Positions 1 through 11,600 of a stretch of DNA of 64,000 nucleotides are shown one piece after another. Location of the stretch: positions 9,032,221-9,096,220 of the forward strand of contig NC_074728.1 in the NCBI RefSeq assembly GCF_947242115.1. The letters run 5' to 3'. The DNA comes from Biomphalaria glabrata. Taxonomy: Eukaryota; Mollusca; Gastropoda; Planorbidae. The notes beneath the pieces were generated by a model. The model did not search any database. It had not been told where the DNA came from and saw only the letters and a list, made by a program, of their open reading frames with translations. The position numbers and the translations under genes are program-made. Each line of letters begins with the position of its first letter. Positions within the stretch are counted from its first letter, which is position 1.

Positions 1-600
1 AATAATTATAATAATTTTATTCATAAAGCGCTGTTAACAAACGAAATGTAGCCTCAAAGCGCTGTAAGAACATCACAAGCACAAACTAAAGAAAACTCCA
101 AGATTCATGGACAAAAGGAAGCTGGCAGTTCGTGATAAAAGAGAATCTGTGCTCTAAACTTTTGAGACGTTGTTCTGAATGCCAATCTTAATTATTTCTG
201 TCTTGTCTTCGTTCATCTTGAGCTTATTCTCAACCATCCAATCGCTCACCCTTCCAACGGTATCACTGATTTTTGCTGCCAGATGCGACACCTCTGAGGG
301 TAACGAGAAATCGTATAACTGTGAGTCATCGGCAAAGAAATGGTATAAGATGCCGGTTGGCCGTATGACACCGCTGAGTGGATATGTATACGTAGTAAAC
401 AGTACTGGGGCCTACAACTGATCCTTGGGGTACTCCGTACTTCAAAAGTAAGCTTGTTGATTCTGTCCCGTTAACAACGACACTTTGAGTGCGTTCCGTC
501 AGGTAGGATCCAAGCCACTTTAGGACGATTCCTGCTAAACCAGAAGTTGCAGAGAATCTGGCCATCATAATTTCATGGTCTAGCGTATCATGTATCCATA
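1..600 (-). mobile_element. LINE reverse transcriptase fragment (CR1/Jockey-like)
   Basis: Minus-strand conceptual peptide from about 568 down to 170 contains GVPQGSVVGP (RT motif) and, in another frame, FFADDSQLYDFSLPSEV (FADD catalytic box) and DWMVENKLKMNEDKTEI (the next RT block). At least one frameshift separates the blocks and a stop follows NNVSKV, so it is a dead copy. It runs off the left edge of the window. Confidence 0.8.
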
Positions 601-982
601 ATTTATTTATTTTATCGAAACATTTTTAACAATAGTTCTCAATCGTTTAACGGGGATTAGGCACTGATTCAATCTCTCAGCCACGTGTACTCGCTTTTCA
701 CCACACCCCACCCCTCGTCACTGTTTTCAGTCCGACGTAAGCTATCGGCCGTCGTCGGATGTTTCTATGTAGGTTTTAATTCGCTTTCGACGCAGGACGA
801 ATAGGCGTCTTAACCACGTGCTTTGATTTTGACGTATAGTTTGTTGTTTCAAGTATTTAAGTTAGAAGCGAATTATCTTCTCAAAGTTAGAAGCAATCTA
901 CAAGTAAGGCTTGTGCTTTGCAGCACCACTAGAAATTGCAAAAAAAAGGCAAACCATTTACAGGTGGTGAGTATTACAAGTT
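601..982. other. No recognised feature
   Basis: Unique-looking AT-rich sequence with a short moderately GC-rich stretch near 720-810. I see no convincing gene or repeat boundary. Confidence 0.5.
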
Positions 983-1205
983 ATAATGCTTTCATAGAGT
1001 TGGTCAACTTTTTTTTTGGAGGGTCTTAAGTTTGTAATAGGACTACAAGACATACACTACGGTCTAAGTTAGTACCCAAGGAACATTTATGCCAAGTTTT
1101 ATCAGGATTGGTCAAACGGTTTTGATTTCTATTCGACACATACATACATACATACATACATACATACATACATACATACATACGCCTTTCATTCTACTTT
1201 ATAGT
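983..1205 (+). repeat. Dispersed repeat with CATA tail, copy 1
   Basis: Matches 11316-11605 over its length: a shared block with GGTCTAAGTTA, CCCAAGGAACATTT and GGTCAAACGGTTT, ending in (CATA)n and then a TTTATAGTATAGATAA stretch. The layout is that of a retroposon 3' end, LINE or SINE, that ends in a short tandem repeat. Confidence 0.65.
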
Positions 1206-1871
1206 ATAGATAATACATACCAAATAGAACGTCTGTATAGATAATACATACTATATCGAACGTCCAACTATTAGGGCCGGCCTTACTGATTGTTTGGCCC
1301 AGTTCTATTGATGCTACGAGGTCCCATCTTCTAATTTTTTTTTACATTTGTATTGTTAAGTTATGTAAGTTCTGTTATACTAAGTACTATATCTACACGC
1401 ACAAAATGTTTACTATTTTTTTAAGAGAAAACATCTATTTAGTATGCATATAAGTTGGACATAATTTAAAACAACAATTAATAAGTATTTTTTCATATTA
1501 TCGCGTGAACAGCAGAGGTGGATATGTGTCAATAATAAAACAAACCAAAGGGAAACAAAAATATATTTTTGTTCTTTTTTTACTGAAATGTTTTTGTTTT
1601 TTTGAGGAATAAGAGATAGACCCTTTACAAAACAATTAGATCAACTAGATATTTATTATAAGTCATCAGTTAGGTCAGGCTCACATCAAACTTCACATTC
1701 ACTTTCACCTATCCCTTGGTCTGCTGGGTGGACCACTTCGGAGGCCAATTTTCAGTTTGTGTATACTGTCTTTGTAGCCTTGTTTTTCTTCCAATGTGTG
1801 ACAAGTCTTCTTGTGACACGCATTCTACCTGAGATGTGCTAAATGTGACGAGAGCGCTCGCACCACTGACA

Positions 1872-1972
1872 CATGATCACACTCAAACACACACATATAT
1901 TTACACACACAAATACAAACACACATATCCTACACAGTACACACACACGCGCGCACGAATAAACACACACAC
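1872..1972. repeat. CA-rich simple repeat
   Basis: Degenerate (CA)n with interruptions. The open frames over it are artefacts. Confidence 0.8.
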
Positions 1973-2079
1973 TAACGACATGCTCGAAGAGCCAGCAAGC
2001 ATCAATCTTTCAACAATGTACATTTTCTTGACCTTATGTATAGCAGGACACAGACATCTAGTGACTAGACTCATTAGAG

Positions 2080-3364
2080 CAGTGATTCCCAAAATGGTCT
2101 ATATAGACCCCTAGGGGTCTACGAAGACTTCCAAGGGGTCTACAAAAGTGAACAAATAAATTTGGGTTCTATGAGATGTCCAGGGGAGTCTACGATAATA
2201 AATTTTAATTAATTAGGCCGTGACTTTAATTTTAACATCCCATTAATGTAATTCTTTCCTAAACTAATATATGATTAGTACCTTAGTTAATCCTTTAAAT
2301 ATTTAAACGAAAAAACTAATGTATTTGATTTCAATACTTTTTAAATAGCTTAAATTTGTCTACTTGTAACTAATGCTCAACAAAAAGATGTAGACTGTAC
2401 AGCATTGATTATTTAAAATTGGGATTCATTCTTTCCTAGTCAAACAAACGGTTGCCTTAGTGACTTTTTATGACGCTATGAACTAATTACGCTGGAGGAT
2501 CATCTGAGACAAAGCCACCCTGACAAAACAGATAAAGATTTTTAAAACGCTCAAACACTCAAAGATAAAGTTTAAAATAGACCCACAAAATCTCTCTTTC
2601 ACATCATATAGAGATGATGGTTTGTGAGTGTCTTACAATATCTCTTTACTTATAGAAAAAAATACGGAAAACACTATAGGTAAAACATTGATTTTATCAG
2701 CCGCTGTAGTTTTAAAAACTGTTGTACAAAAACCTACATCAGTATTTCTTTAAGCAACAATACAGTTCAAGGACACATCGGTGACATTAGTTATCAAATT
2801 AAACGCTTCTAATGTAATTTTTTGCAAACGACATACATACAGTTTGAGATCAACAGTTACTCGCCTTCGCCCCTTCTCCTGTTAGTGAAAACAGTTCTGC
2901 GTACCCGATATTTGAGACAAACGTGAAAGATCAAGAAATACACGAGAAACTGCGCTTTGTGAAAACTTTTACAATGATACAAAAGGCATTAATTGATTAA
3001 TTAATATATAATGTTCAATGACTACTGCATCATAGAACCATTTCCCATATGAAACATAATAAATCCATAGCAATGAATAAAAAACATGCAAAAAAAAAAA
3101 CATTTCCAGAAATTAATATTAATTGTTATTTTAATTGGTTTAACTTTGTATTTTATGAATAAAATAAAAGATACATCTCTGTAACTTTAAATGAAGCTTT
3201 ATATTACTTTTTCACTCTTCCACTCACTACAGTTAGAAATTAGTTTTAGAAAATGGAGTTGATGAATTTGCAAAAATGAAATTATATAAGCTAAGCAAGG
3301 GGTCTACCGAAAACCAGAAAACATGGCAAGGGGTGTATGAGACAAAAAAGTTTGGGAACCACTG
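2080..3364. mobile_element. Non-autonomous hAT-type transposon, 1285 bp
   Basis: Starts CAGTGATTCCCAAAATGG and ends with the inverted complement of CAGTGGTTCCCAAAC, flanked on both sides by the perfect 8-bp duplication cattagag (2072-2079 and 3365-3372). The subterminal GGGGTCTAC motifs recur at both ends. No transposase is visible inside. Confidence 0.9.
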
Positions 3365-3372
3365 CATTAGAG

Positions 3373-4239
3373 GTACAATGAACAGAAGAGTTACACAGGT
3401 CACTAGGAAATACATTGTCTAACAAGACATATCACAGAACTTAGTCTCAATCTATATGCACTTTTTATTTTTCATTATAGAAGTTCAGAATTTAATTAAC
3501 ATTCTAAGATGTGTATTCTTCTAGGATCACCTTTACACACAGAACAATAGACAAGGTAAAATGTATTATTTTTGAAAGCCTATATCAGCTCACCCTGTCT
3601 GTCTGTCTGTCATGTAAAAAGATTGTACACGTTATTTCTTCCACACATAATCTCGGATCAAGATGAAATTTCGCAAAATTCTTTCTTTTACTTGACAACA
3701 CGAGAATTAAAAAATATTGAACCAGTTCGTAATTAATTATTTTGTTCAATATCTTGAACAAGGGAAAGAAATGTTACTTGATTGAGGTTGCGGTATAAGC
3801 TAAGTTAGTCCCCTTTATAGGTTTCCGCTCTTAATTGTAATAAATAGTTTATAACTATACAATCTTATCTAGTGGTAAGTCTAACTAGCAAAGTGGTTAT
3901 CACGTTGGAGAGGAGGCGTGAACCACGAGTTTTAATTCAGGTCGTATGCTTTTTTTTTATTTTTTGGAAATGCTTTAAAAAAAAACAATTATGGTAATAA
4001 AGAACCCAGATATCACTTTTTAAATAATTGTAAAGAAATTTAAAGAAGAAAAAAAACATTTAATGAGATATATTGTATTAAACATATGACATTATTAGCT
4101 CTTACCAAAATGAGCTAAAAAAAAAACAAAGAAATTCAATATCTGAATCTGACCTCGTCAAGATGTCCTAAAAGGATTATGATAAATCCCTTTTATAAGC
4201 CTTTGACCCTAGAAAGGATTTTAATCCTTGGATGGATTG
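3373..4239. other. Intergenic, one dispersed-repeat copy
   Basis: 3570-3700 is a minus-strand copy of the repeat family ending in CAGACAGACAGA (see 36480). 3720-3840 resembles 17740-17870 (TATCTTGAACAAGG... and TATAAGCT(A/G)A(A/G)TTAGTCCCC), part of the same longer element. The rest is AT-rich and unassigned. Confidence 0.5.
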
Positions 4240-4600
4240 ACTCTTCACCGACCCTTCTGTCAAGGGTAACGGTCCCTTCATGCCATCTTCTCATACCAGG
4301 CCGGATACCGAGCCCACGAGTAGGCACTTCCTATTCCTATGCTGTAACATCACGTTCAATTGAGAAACTATAACCGCCCGTATGGTCCCCACTGGAGAAC
4401 GGTGCGACGAATCGGCCAGGGTTTGAGAGCCTCTCTTCCATGCTCACCACGTGCAAGTACGCTCGCTCGAGCTCATCTGGTAGCCTCCTGGGAGCTATGT
4501 TCGCTCTCGTTCTTAGTCTTTTCGCTCCCCCGGGCGGACGTTTTCACCGGAGTCACCCCGCTGAGGCGACGGGAGATGGCATCCTCCAGTCAGAGATTGT
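4240..4600. other. GC-rich segment of unknown origin
   Basis: A sharp GC-rich island in AT-rich flanks, open for 80 codons in one frame (4360-4602) but with no recognisable protein. Its right edge runs straight into the 41-bp tandem array. It may be part of an old retroelement; I cannot place it. Confidence 0.35.
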
Positions 4601-4948
4601 AAGTACAACTTTTATATAGGCATGTACCAGACAGAGATTGTAAGTACAACTTTTATATAGGCATGTACCAGACAGAGATTGTAAGTACAACTTTTATTTA
4701 GGCATGTACCAGACAGAGATTGTAAGTACAACTTTTATATAGGCATGTACCAGACAGAGATTGTAAGTACAACTTTTATATAGGCATGTACCAGACAGAG
4801 ATTGTAAGTACAACTTTTATATAGGCATGTACCAGACAGAGATTGTAAGTACAACTTTTATATAGGCATGTACCAGACACTTACGAGCAGGTATCACTGC
4901 AGTTATATAGGCATGTACCAGACCCTTTCGTGCAGGTATCACTGCAGT
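4591..4948. repeat. 41-bp minisatellite
   Basis: About seven near-identical 41-bp units carrying AGAGATTGTAAGTACAAC and ATAGGCATGTACCAGAC, then two variant units with GCAGGTATCACTGCAGT. Each regular unit holds TTGTAAGTAC, a good 5' splice-site match, here outside any gene. Confidence 0.9.
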
Positions 4949-5429
4949 GTAAACAGCCATCGATCAAATTTGATTCTTTTGCGTTGACCATAATCAATAA
5001 ACTGCTAACGCGTCCCAACATGTTGTGAGTATAGACTTTAAAAAAAAATTCACTTCCGTTGCTTTTAATTGATTTTTCACTAACATCAAAACTTTAGAGA
5101 CACGAAGACGGGTAGAACGGTGACGGGACAGCCGAAAATCAAAAAGTGGTTAGGAGTTATTGCGCATGGCGCTAAAAATTACAATTCTTTTAAAATGTTT
5201 GTTTTTTTCCTTTGTTTAATTTAAACATCAGTGGCCCTTATAACTCGGTACATACAAAATATGATTTAAAATGTTTTTAAAAATATCTGCGATGGTAAAC
5301 TAGGTACTAAAGTCTGTTATTCAGTACATGAAAAGATTAGGAAGAACGTTTCACTATGTGCTCTTTCTTATCTTAAAAATACAGACGTTACTTTAAAAAA
5401 AATAGAAGATGATTACGTCCTACGCGTCA

Positions 5430-5595
5430 TGCATTTAGTCATGCATGTTAACCAATGACATAAATTCTGCCAAGTCACTGGTTTTCCTGGCTAGCTCAGG
5501 CAACCCATTCCATGCTCTAATAGCACTAGGGAAGAAGGATTATTTGTACAAATTTGTCCTAGCATATGGGACGAGGAATGTGCCTTCATCTTTGT
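5430..5595 (-). mobile_element. LINE ORF2 C-terminus relic
   Basis: Minus-strand reading gives FLVPYARTNLYK, one stop, then SFFPSAIRAWNGLPELA and RKTSDLAEFMSLVN. This is the classic C-terminal (R)TN.YK.SFFP..I..WN.LP block of CR1/Jockey-group LINEs. A shorter copy lies at 63145-63225. Confidence 0.7.
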
Positions 5596-5813
5596 GTCTT
5601 TCTGAATATTTTATTATTTATATATTAATACTATTTCCTTTCAGCTCATGGAAACGTATTCAAAACAAAAGGTAAAAAAAAATAAGACCGATAGGCCTAA
5701 GTTAGTTAATGTTATACTTTCGGGTAATTTTCGTCTAATCCAACTGAGAGAATTAGTGATTTGTCATTCAGTGAGCTGGGGTTTTCTTAAATATATATAT
5801 ATTATATATATAT

Positions 5814-6132
<319 letters not shown>

Positions 6133-6439
6133 TATGTTTGGAATTAAAATGAGATGTTATTATCCTGGATGACCTGCTAAATAGTATTTTTAAAACATCT
6201 CTATGGTTATACCACAAGTTACTCAGAATAAGCAAAGACCTTATTTCAGGGAACAGTAACAGGAAGAAGAGGAAGAGGCAGACAGAGAAAATGAAGGAAG
6301 ATAACATAAAAGAATGAACAATGCCTGTAATGAAAAGAAATTCTGTCCAAGGCTAAAGTCAGAGAGGAATAGAGAAAAACGGTCAGCATATCTTATGTGT
6401 TGCCCCAAGTGTTCAATAGGTTATTAAATTGCTCTAGGT

Positions 6440-6638
6440 CAGGGGTTCTCAACCTGTGGGTCGCGACAACCTTGGGGGTCGATTGACTATTTGCCAGGGG
6501 TCGCTTAAGACCATCGAAAATATGGATTGCTATTGTCTACTCTTCTGTTGCTGTATGTGTGTGTCGGGGGGGGGGTGTCGCGGCAGAGTGGGGGATTGTA
6601 AAAAGGTGTCGCCGAGCTTAAAAGGTTGAGAACTACTG
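6440..6638. mobile_element. SPIN-like hAT MITE, 199 bp
   Basis: Ends CAGGGGTTCTCAACCTGTGG and the inverted complement of CAGTAGTTCTCAACCTT, flanked by ctctaggt (6432-6439) and ctctatgt (6639-6646), an 8-bp duplication with one mismatch. Inside, GTGGGTCGCGAC and TCGCTTAAGACCATCG (6501-6516) match my memory of the SPIN family of hAT transposons, known from many tetrapods and some invertebrates. Too short to code for protein. Confidence 0.8.
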
Positions 6639-6759
6639 CTCTATGTGATAGTGTCAACGATATACTACATTAATTATGGAGGATGTTGCTGTGTAAAGCT
6701 TTTAGGCACAACGTTATTGTAGATGTACGTTTTGTAACATTGTGACAACAAACGGGAAA

Positions 6760-6946
6760 TTATACAAGGAAATAAAAACGAAACGAAATGCTCGACCAAA
6801 AGAAGCCATAAACAAAAGCGAGTTCCAAAATAAATCTTCCAGAGCCAAACATGTTTTGGCTTCCGGCTTTAGCTTCGACAAGTTCCGGTTTCTGTTTCAT
6901 TAACTCTCGGAGTGCAACAGCTCTTCTTTGAAGGTCCGTCAACAAC
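6760..6946 (-). CDS. Possible host exon, unidentified
   Basis: A 61-codon open stretch with balanced composition in AT-rich surroundings. It starts right after a minus-strand acceptor (CACCTTAG at its high end) and reads LLTDLQRRAVALRELMKQKP and then ELVEAKAGSQNMFGSGRF, amphipathic and charged like real protein. It ends at a stop after a hydrophobic stretch, so it would be a 3'-terminal exon or have a donor inside. No partner exon is seen and I do not recognise the family. It could be a fragment of a repeat. Confidence 0.3.
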
Positions 6947-7514
6947 CTAAGGTGAAGGCCGTTATGAAAAGGGTTTGGAAAGGAATGCAGGGGGTAGGAG
7001 GGGCATCGATTGTTTGCGTTTGGCGAGTGTAAATAATAGAAAACAGGAAAGGAGGGGGGGGGAGGGAGGGAGAGGAAAGGAGCACAATGTTTGGATGAAA
7101 TAGGATGTTATTAGTAATTTGCATGTTAAAGTTTAACCCACGTGAGCTAATAGAGGGGCATGAATACGTGTAGACATAAACTTATGCTAAACTTCATAGA
7201 CCTAAATAATAACAAAGATAACAACTTGTATTAACTTTACACACTGAAACTGGTTTGATTAACCTGACGTATGCATCTTTAAAATTTAAATATATTCGTC
7301 TTGTAAATAGGTTAATCTGTCTTTAAAAATATCACAGGATTGATTCCCGGGAATTTGATATTTTTGTTGTTAATGACCTCCTTATTCTGCCTAATTCTAA
7401 AGCTTACCTGCAATGGTTGAGTGTTTCTTAATGGTCTTGGCATCCACGTTAACCGTCTACCGTAGAAATAGAAGCTTGGACAACGAGCTGTAAAATTTCG
7501 AGTAAAAGTATCAA

Positions 7515-7780
7515 AAGGGGTGTGCTGGCTGAGTGGTAGAGGCATAGCTTCTGAATCGAATGGTCACGGGCTGAAATCTTGATGAGATTAGAGATTCTTA
7601 ATTTTGAGTGAGCCCATCCAGCTCTAATGGGTACGTCAATTTAGGTTTGAGAGAACAGAGCCGTTTGGTATTGTGTGCTGGCCACATGAAACCCTCGTTA
7701 ACCTCTGGCCGAAAAAAACAAATGAGCTTTACATCACCTGTCCAATAAAACGCAAGGTCTGAAAGGGGATATTTTTTTAT
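7515..7780 (+). mobile_element. tRNA-derived SINE, copy 1
   Basis: Head with the A-box-like TGGCTGAGTGGTAGAGG and a weak B box, then the family body (CTCTAATGGGTAC, GGCCACATGAAACCCTCGTTAA) and the end CGCAAGGTCTGAAAGGGGA. The same order recurs in seven or eight other copies in the window. Confidence 0.8.
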
Positions 7781-8682
7781 AAAATTTTATAAGTGGAAAA
7801 GCAGGTACACAATAGAAGCGTCAACAACGCTTTAGATAAACGTAGCTTCAACTCAAAGTAAACAAAATTCTAAAAGTCCAATACATTTAAACTATGCTGT
7901 AAAAAGGACAATGTTCTCTTATCTTTTTCTCTTATCTTCATCCTTAGGTGTTGAAATAAGTCGGAAACATTGTTGACCCGGTTTTTAATTCGCTTCTTAA
8001 GACGAAGTGTGTGTTTTGATAATTAGACCATCCTGGTATAGAATTTCATATTTCTATTTGTACCTATCTTGAGTATTGTTCCGTGGCACTTATAACAAGA
8101 GAGATGGTTGAAGTATCTTCTTTTTTTTTCTCTTCTTATCAAACACAAGTAATTTTATAATGAGCACCTTAATTTATGTTTATAACCTACAGCCAATTTG
8201 TGTTAATATATCATTAATATATGACTTCTGAATTTAGCTTTCGAAATGTTGATGTTTCTAAATTGATCGTCAGTTTTTTCTGTCCACTTTTTCAGACTGT
8301 GAATGACTTTAGATGAAGAGGGAGTACTATCATTCCAATAATTTTATGAAAAGGATATATTATAATACTACACATTCCGCAAGCAAGTCGCTGACATACT
8401 TTAGGTGTGAGTGGCCTGGATACAGACTCTAAAAAACTGTCAAGAGGAAGATAGCTTTTGACTACATAATGTTTGTTAGTTTCTTTTGAAGCAAAGTATG
8501 TGTACATTGGGCTGGCAATAACTAACGTAAAATTGTGAAGACAAAAGTTATAAGACAAGAGAAAGTGTATGTTATTCATTGTTCACGATTAAAGAGCAAG
8601 ACATTATTTGTCAACAGAATTCTCTTGCTCGTTTCTATAAGATAGATCCAGTGGTACATTGGACTCAGGACTATTAAAAAAC
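7781..8682. other. Upstream region and 5' UTR of gene A
   Basis: No TATA box or clear initiator stands out. An in-frame stop at 8638-8640 precedes the gene A ATG. Nothing else recognisable. Confidence 0.4.
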
Positions 8683-11600
8683 ATGCTATCTGTACAAAAC
8701 GCTTTCGTCGTTTGGGATTATGTTGTCTTTGCAGCCATGTTGGTCATTTCCATGGGCATCGGAATCTGGTTCGCTCTCAGAGGCGGCCGACAGAAAACCC
8801 AAGGTGGGTCATTTTATTCTTTTATTGTAGAAGTTATAATAACTCTTACATTAACTTCTGTTCCTTTGCTGAAAATGCAGTTATGTCCCTTAAAAATCAA
8901 TAAATGTCTTTAATTTGCTTCAAACTGGTGCAGCTAATGTCGCTTATTCTTTGGTAATTGTGTAACTCTATTGACGTCTAGCATATGCAAACTAACAAGA
9001 TTAACTACCTTACAGAGATCTCTCAAACGTAAATGTCTATGGTTTAAGCTTTTAACAAATTACGTTCGATTTATTTTAGCACCATAGGATTAATCTATCT
9101 CACTTGCGAAATGTATTGTGACTCCTTTAACAATGTCAATTGAGGACATTTCTCATGATGTGGCAGGTCTCCATCAGTACCGCACTCTGAAAGGCAACGA
9201 GAATCTTCTTAGGGATGTTTAGGGCCTTATATGTGTCTGCGAGGTCAGTTTTCATTATCTACTCGGTTGATATAACAACAGGGCATGTTGTTATTTTAGA
9301 TAACTTCCATAGTCGCTTAATCTTAAACTAATTACTGAAACGAAATTGATATTTGACTGACCACGCTGATAAGACTTCTTTGTAATTGGATATAGTTCAG
9401 TACCTAGTCGTGTAGTAGTTCTGACCTGCTCGATAACTTAAAATGAAACAAAGATTGCAATACACAATTGAAATAGTGCAGCCTTCATTGGCTGATGAGA
9501 GTCAGAGACCCTTGATTTGTATTACCAAGTAGCCACCAGATCACCCTCTAATATCACAATACATCATAGGTACAAATGATATTTTTTTCCGTTTGATCTC
9601 AGGTGAGTATCTTATGGCCAACAGAAATATGTCTATCCTACCTGTGGCCATTTCAATCCTGGTGTCCTTCATGTCCGCCATATTGATTCTTGGAAATCCT
9701 GCAGAAATGTACACGCAGGTAACTGTTTTATTTCATTTTAACAAAGTAGTAAAATAACGTGGTCTTAGGTTGGAATGTAACTTACTAATATTGGTAACTT
9801 GTATTAATAAACCTTAATGATTTTTTTTTTTGGGGGGTGAGAAATTTATATGTATAAATTTTTTATCATAATTTGTTTTGTGTATTTTAAATTTTCCTTT
9901 GATTTAGCGTCCTTGATATTGTTTATCTTAACATGAATATCTCCAATTTATAAACCAATATCTATAAAGTGTCAGATCATCAATTTTCCTCTATACACCT
10001 GACAATTTTAGTTTCCAACTCCAAAAAACATTGGACTCTTCTACGTGCTTTATCTCGTGGCCACCTGTACAATTACGTCAGACGGTCAAGGGGACATGTG
10101 AGAACAAGACGAACAGAGCAAAATGGCTATTATGTTTTCAAATTAGCATGTCACATTTAATTTGACAATATGTATTAACCTGTCACGATCTATGACATCA
10201 TTCGTGGTGCATTCTTTAGGACTCGGTATGACATCTTGACCCTAATCGGAGAGTCCAGATTTAATAAAAACCAGGCGTGACAGTGATATCACAGATTGAT
10301 ATATGAAATTGATACTTCATAGAAGTATTCCACAGTAATATACAACAAAGATACTGTTATATCCTACATTAACAATCGATCGCCCACATAAGTATCTCGT
10401 AGTAGTGTGTCACAATAATATCCGACATTAATATCGATATCCTGCATTGATATCCAAGGTTCACATTCCGCAATAATATCTCCAAATAGATATCCTTAGT
10501 GTTAAGGGTCGTTGACCAGTATCACCAAACTTCTGGTAGACAACTAAACTATTATATTTTATGAGCTTGTAAAACTTAAAAAAAACCTTGAATAACTTCT
10601 GCATGAACAATACTAAATATGACTTTTATTAGAATATAGTGCACACCAACTTATAATGAAACAAATTAAATATGGTAGACTTAAGTAATAAGTACCAGGT
10701 GACCGAGCCTCGCTCGGATAAATAATTAGTTAAGGAAGGATATATACCTGAAGTCCTTTTGGGAATATTTTTGTAGTTACGAAAATGAACGATGGACGCT
10801 AAACATTGTATCTTTTGCGTAAAACTATTTAGGCTATTATAGGCTTGGAAGAAAGTCTTTGCAGTGTAACTTCTAAAATGGTTACGTTCTGAGATTTAAT
10901 ATTGCAATTAATATATTCACTATGGCTTTAGTATGAAGCATCAAGTGATAAAAAAAGTATACTTTATAGGGTAAAACGTGCACCTTGTAACAAAGTAAAA
11001 TAGCTCATTTTTTCCTAAGAGACTTAAAAACATAATGGTGCCGCGACTTACGGAAAAGTATGTCAAGACCAGCTAGTTACATTTAGAGCGAACGATTTTA
11101 TGTAAAAAATGTTTAGTAAACTCAAATTTGAAGGTTAATGTGCATCAAATAATGAAATGAATAGACACGCATTTGTATGTTCATGTGTAAATAACAAAAT
11201 TATGTTTTCTTGAATGAGAGCTAATTTAGGTCTAGAAATTTTCATCTCTGCGCATGCGTGACCTCTCGGTCTTGTCTCATCATTTAGACACAGCATGTAA
11301 ACATGGCCTAGATTTATAAGTTACAATACTTTTATAGAGTTGGGCAACTTTTTTTTTGAGGGTCTTAAGTTTGTTTTAGGGCTACAATACATACGCTACG
11401 GTCTAAGTTACTACCCAAGGAACATTTCTGCCAAGTTTTATCAAGATCGGTCAAACGGTTTAGATTTCTATACTGGGACATACATACATACATACAAACA
11501 TACAAACATACAAACATACATACATACATACATACATACATACATACATACATACATACATAAATACATACATACGCCTTACTGTCAACTTTATAGTATA

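Noticed and set aside
9969-10160. 63-codon open frame in gene A intron 1 or 2 region
   Set aside because: No homology recognised, no splice borders in phase with gene A, composition like its intron surroundings.
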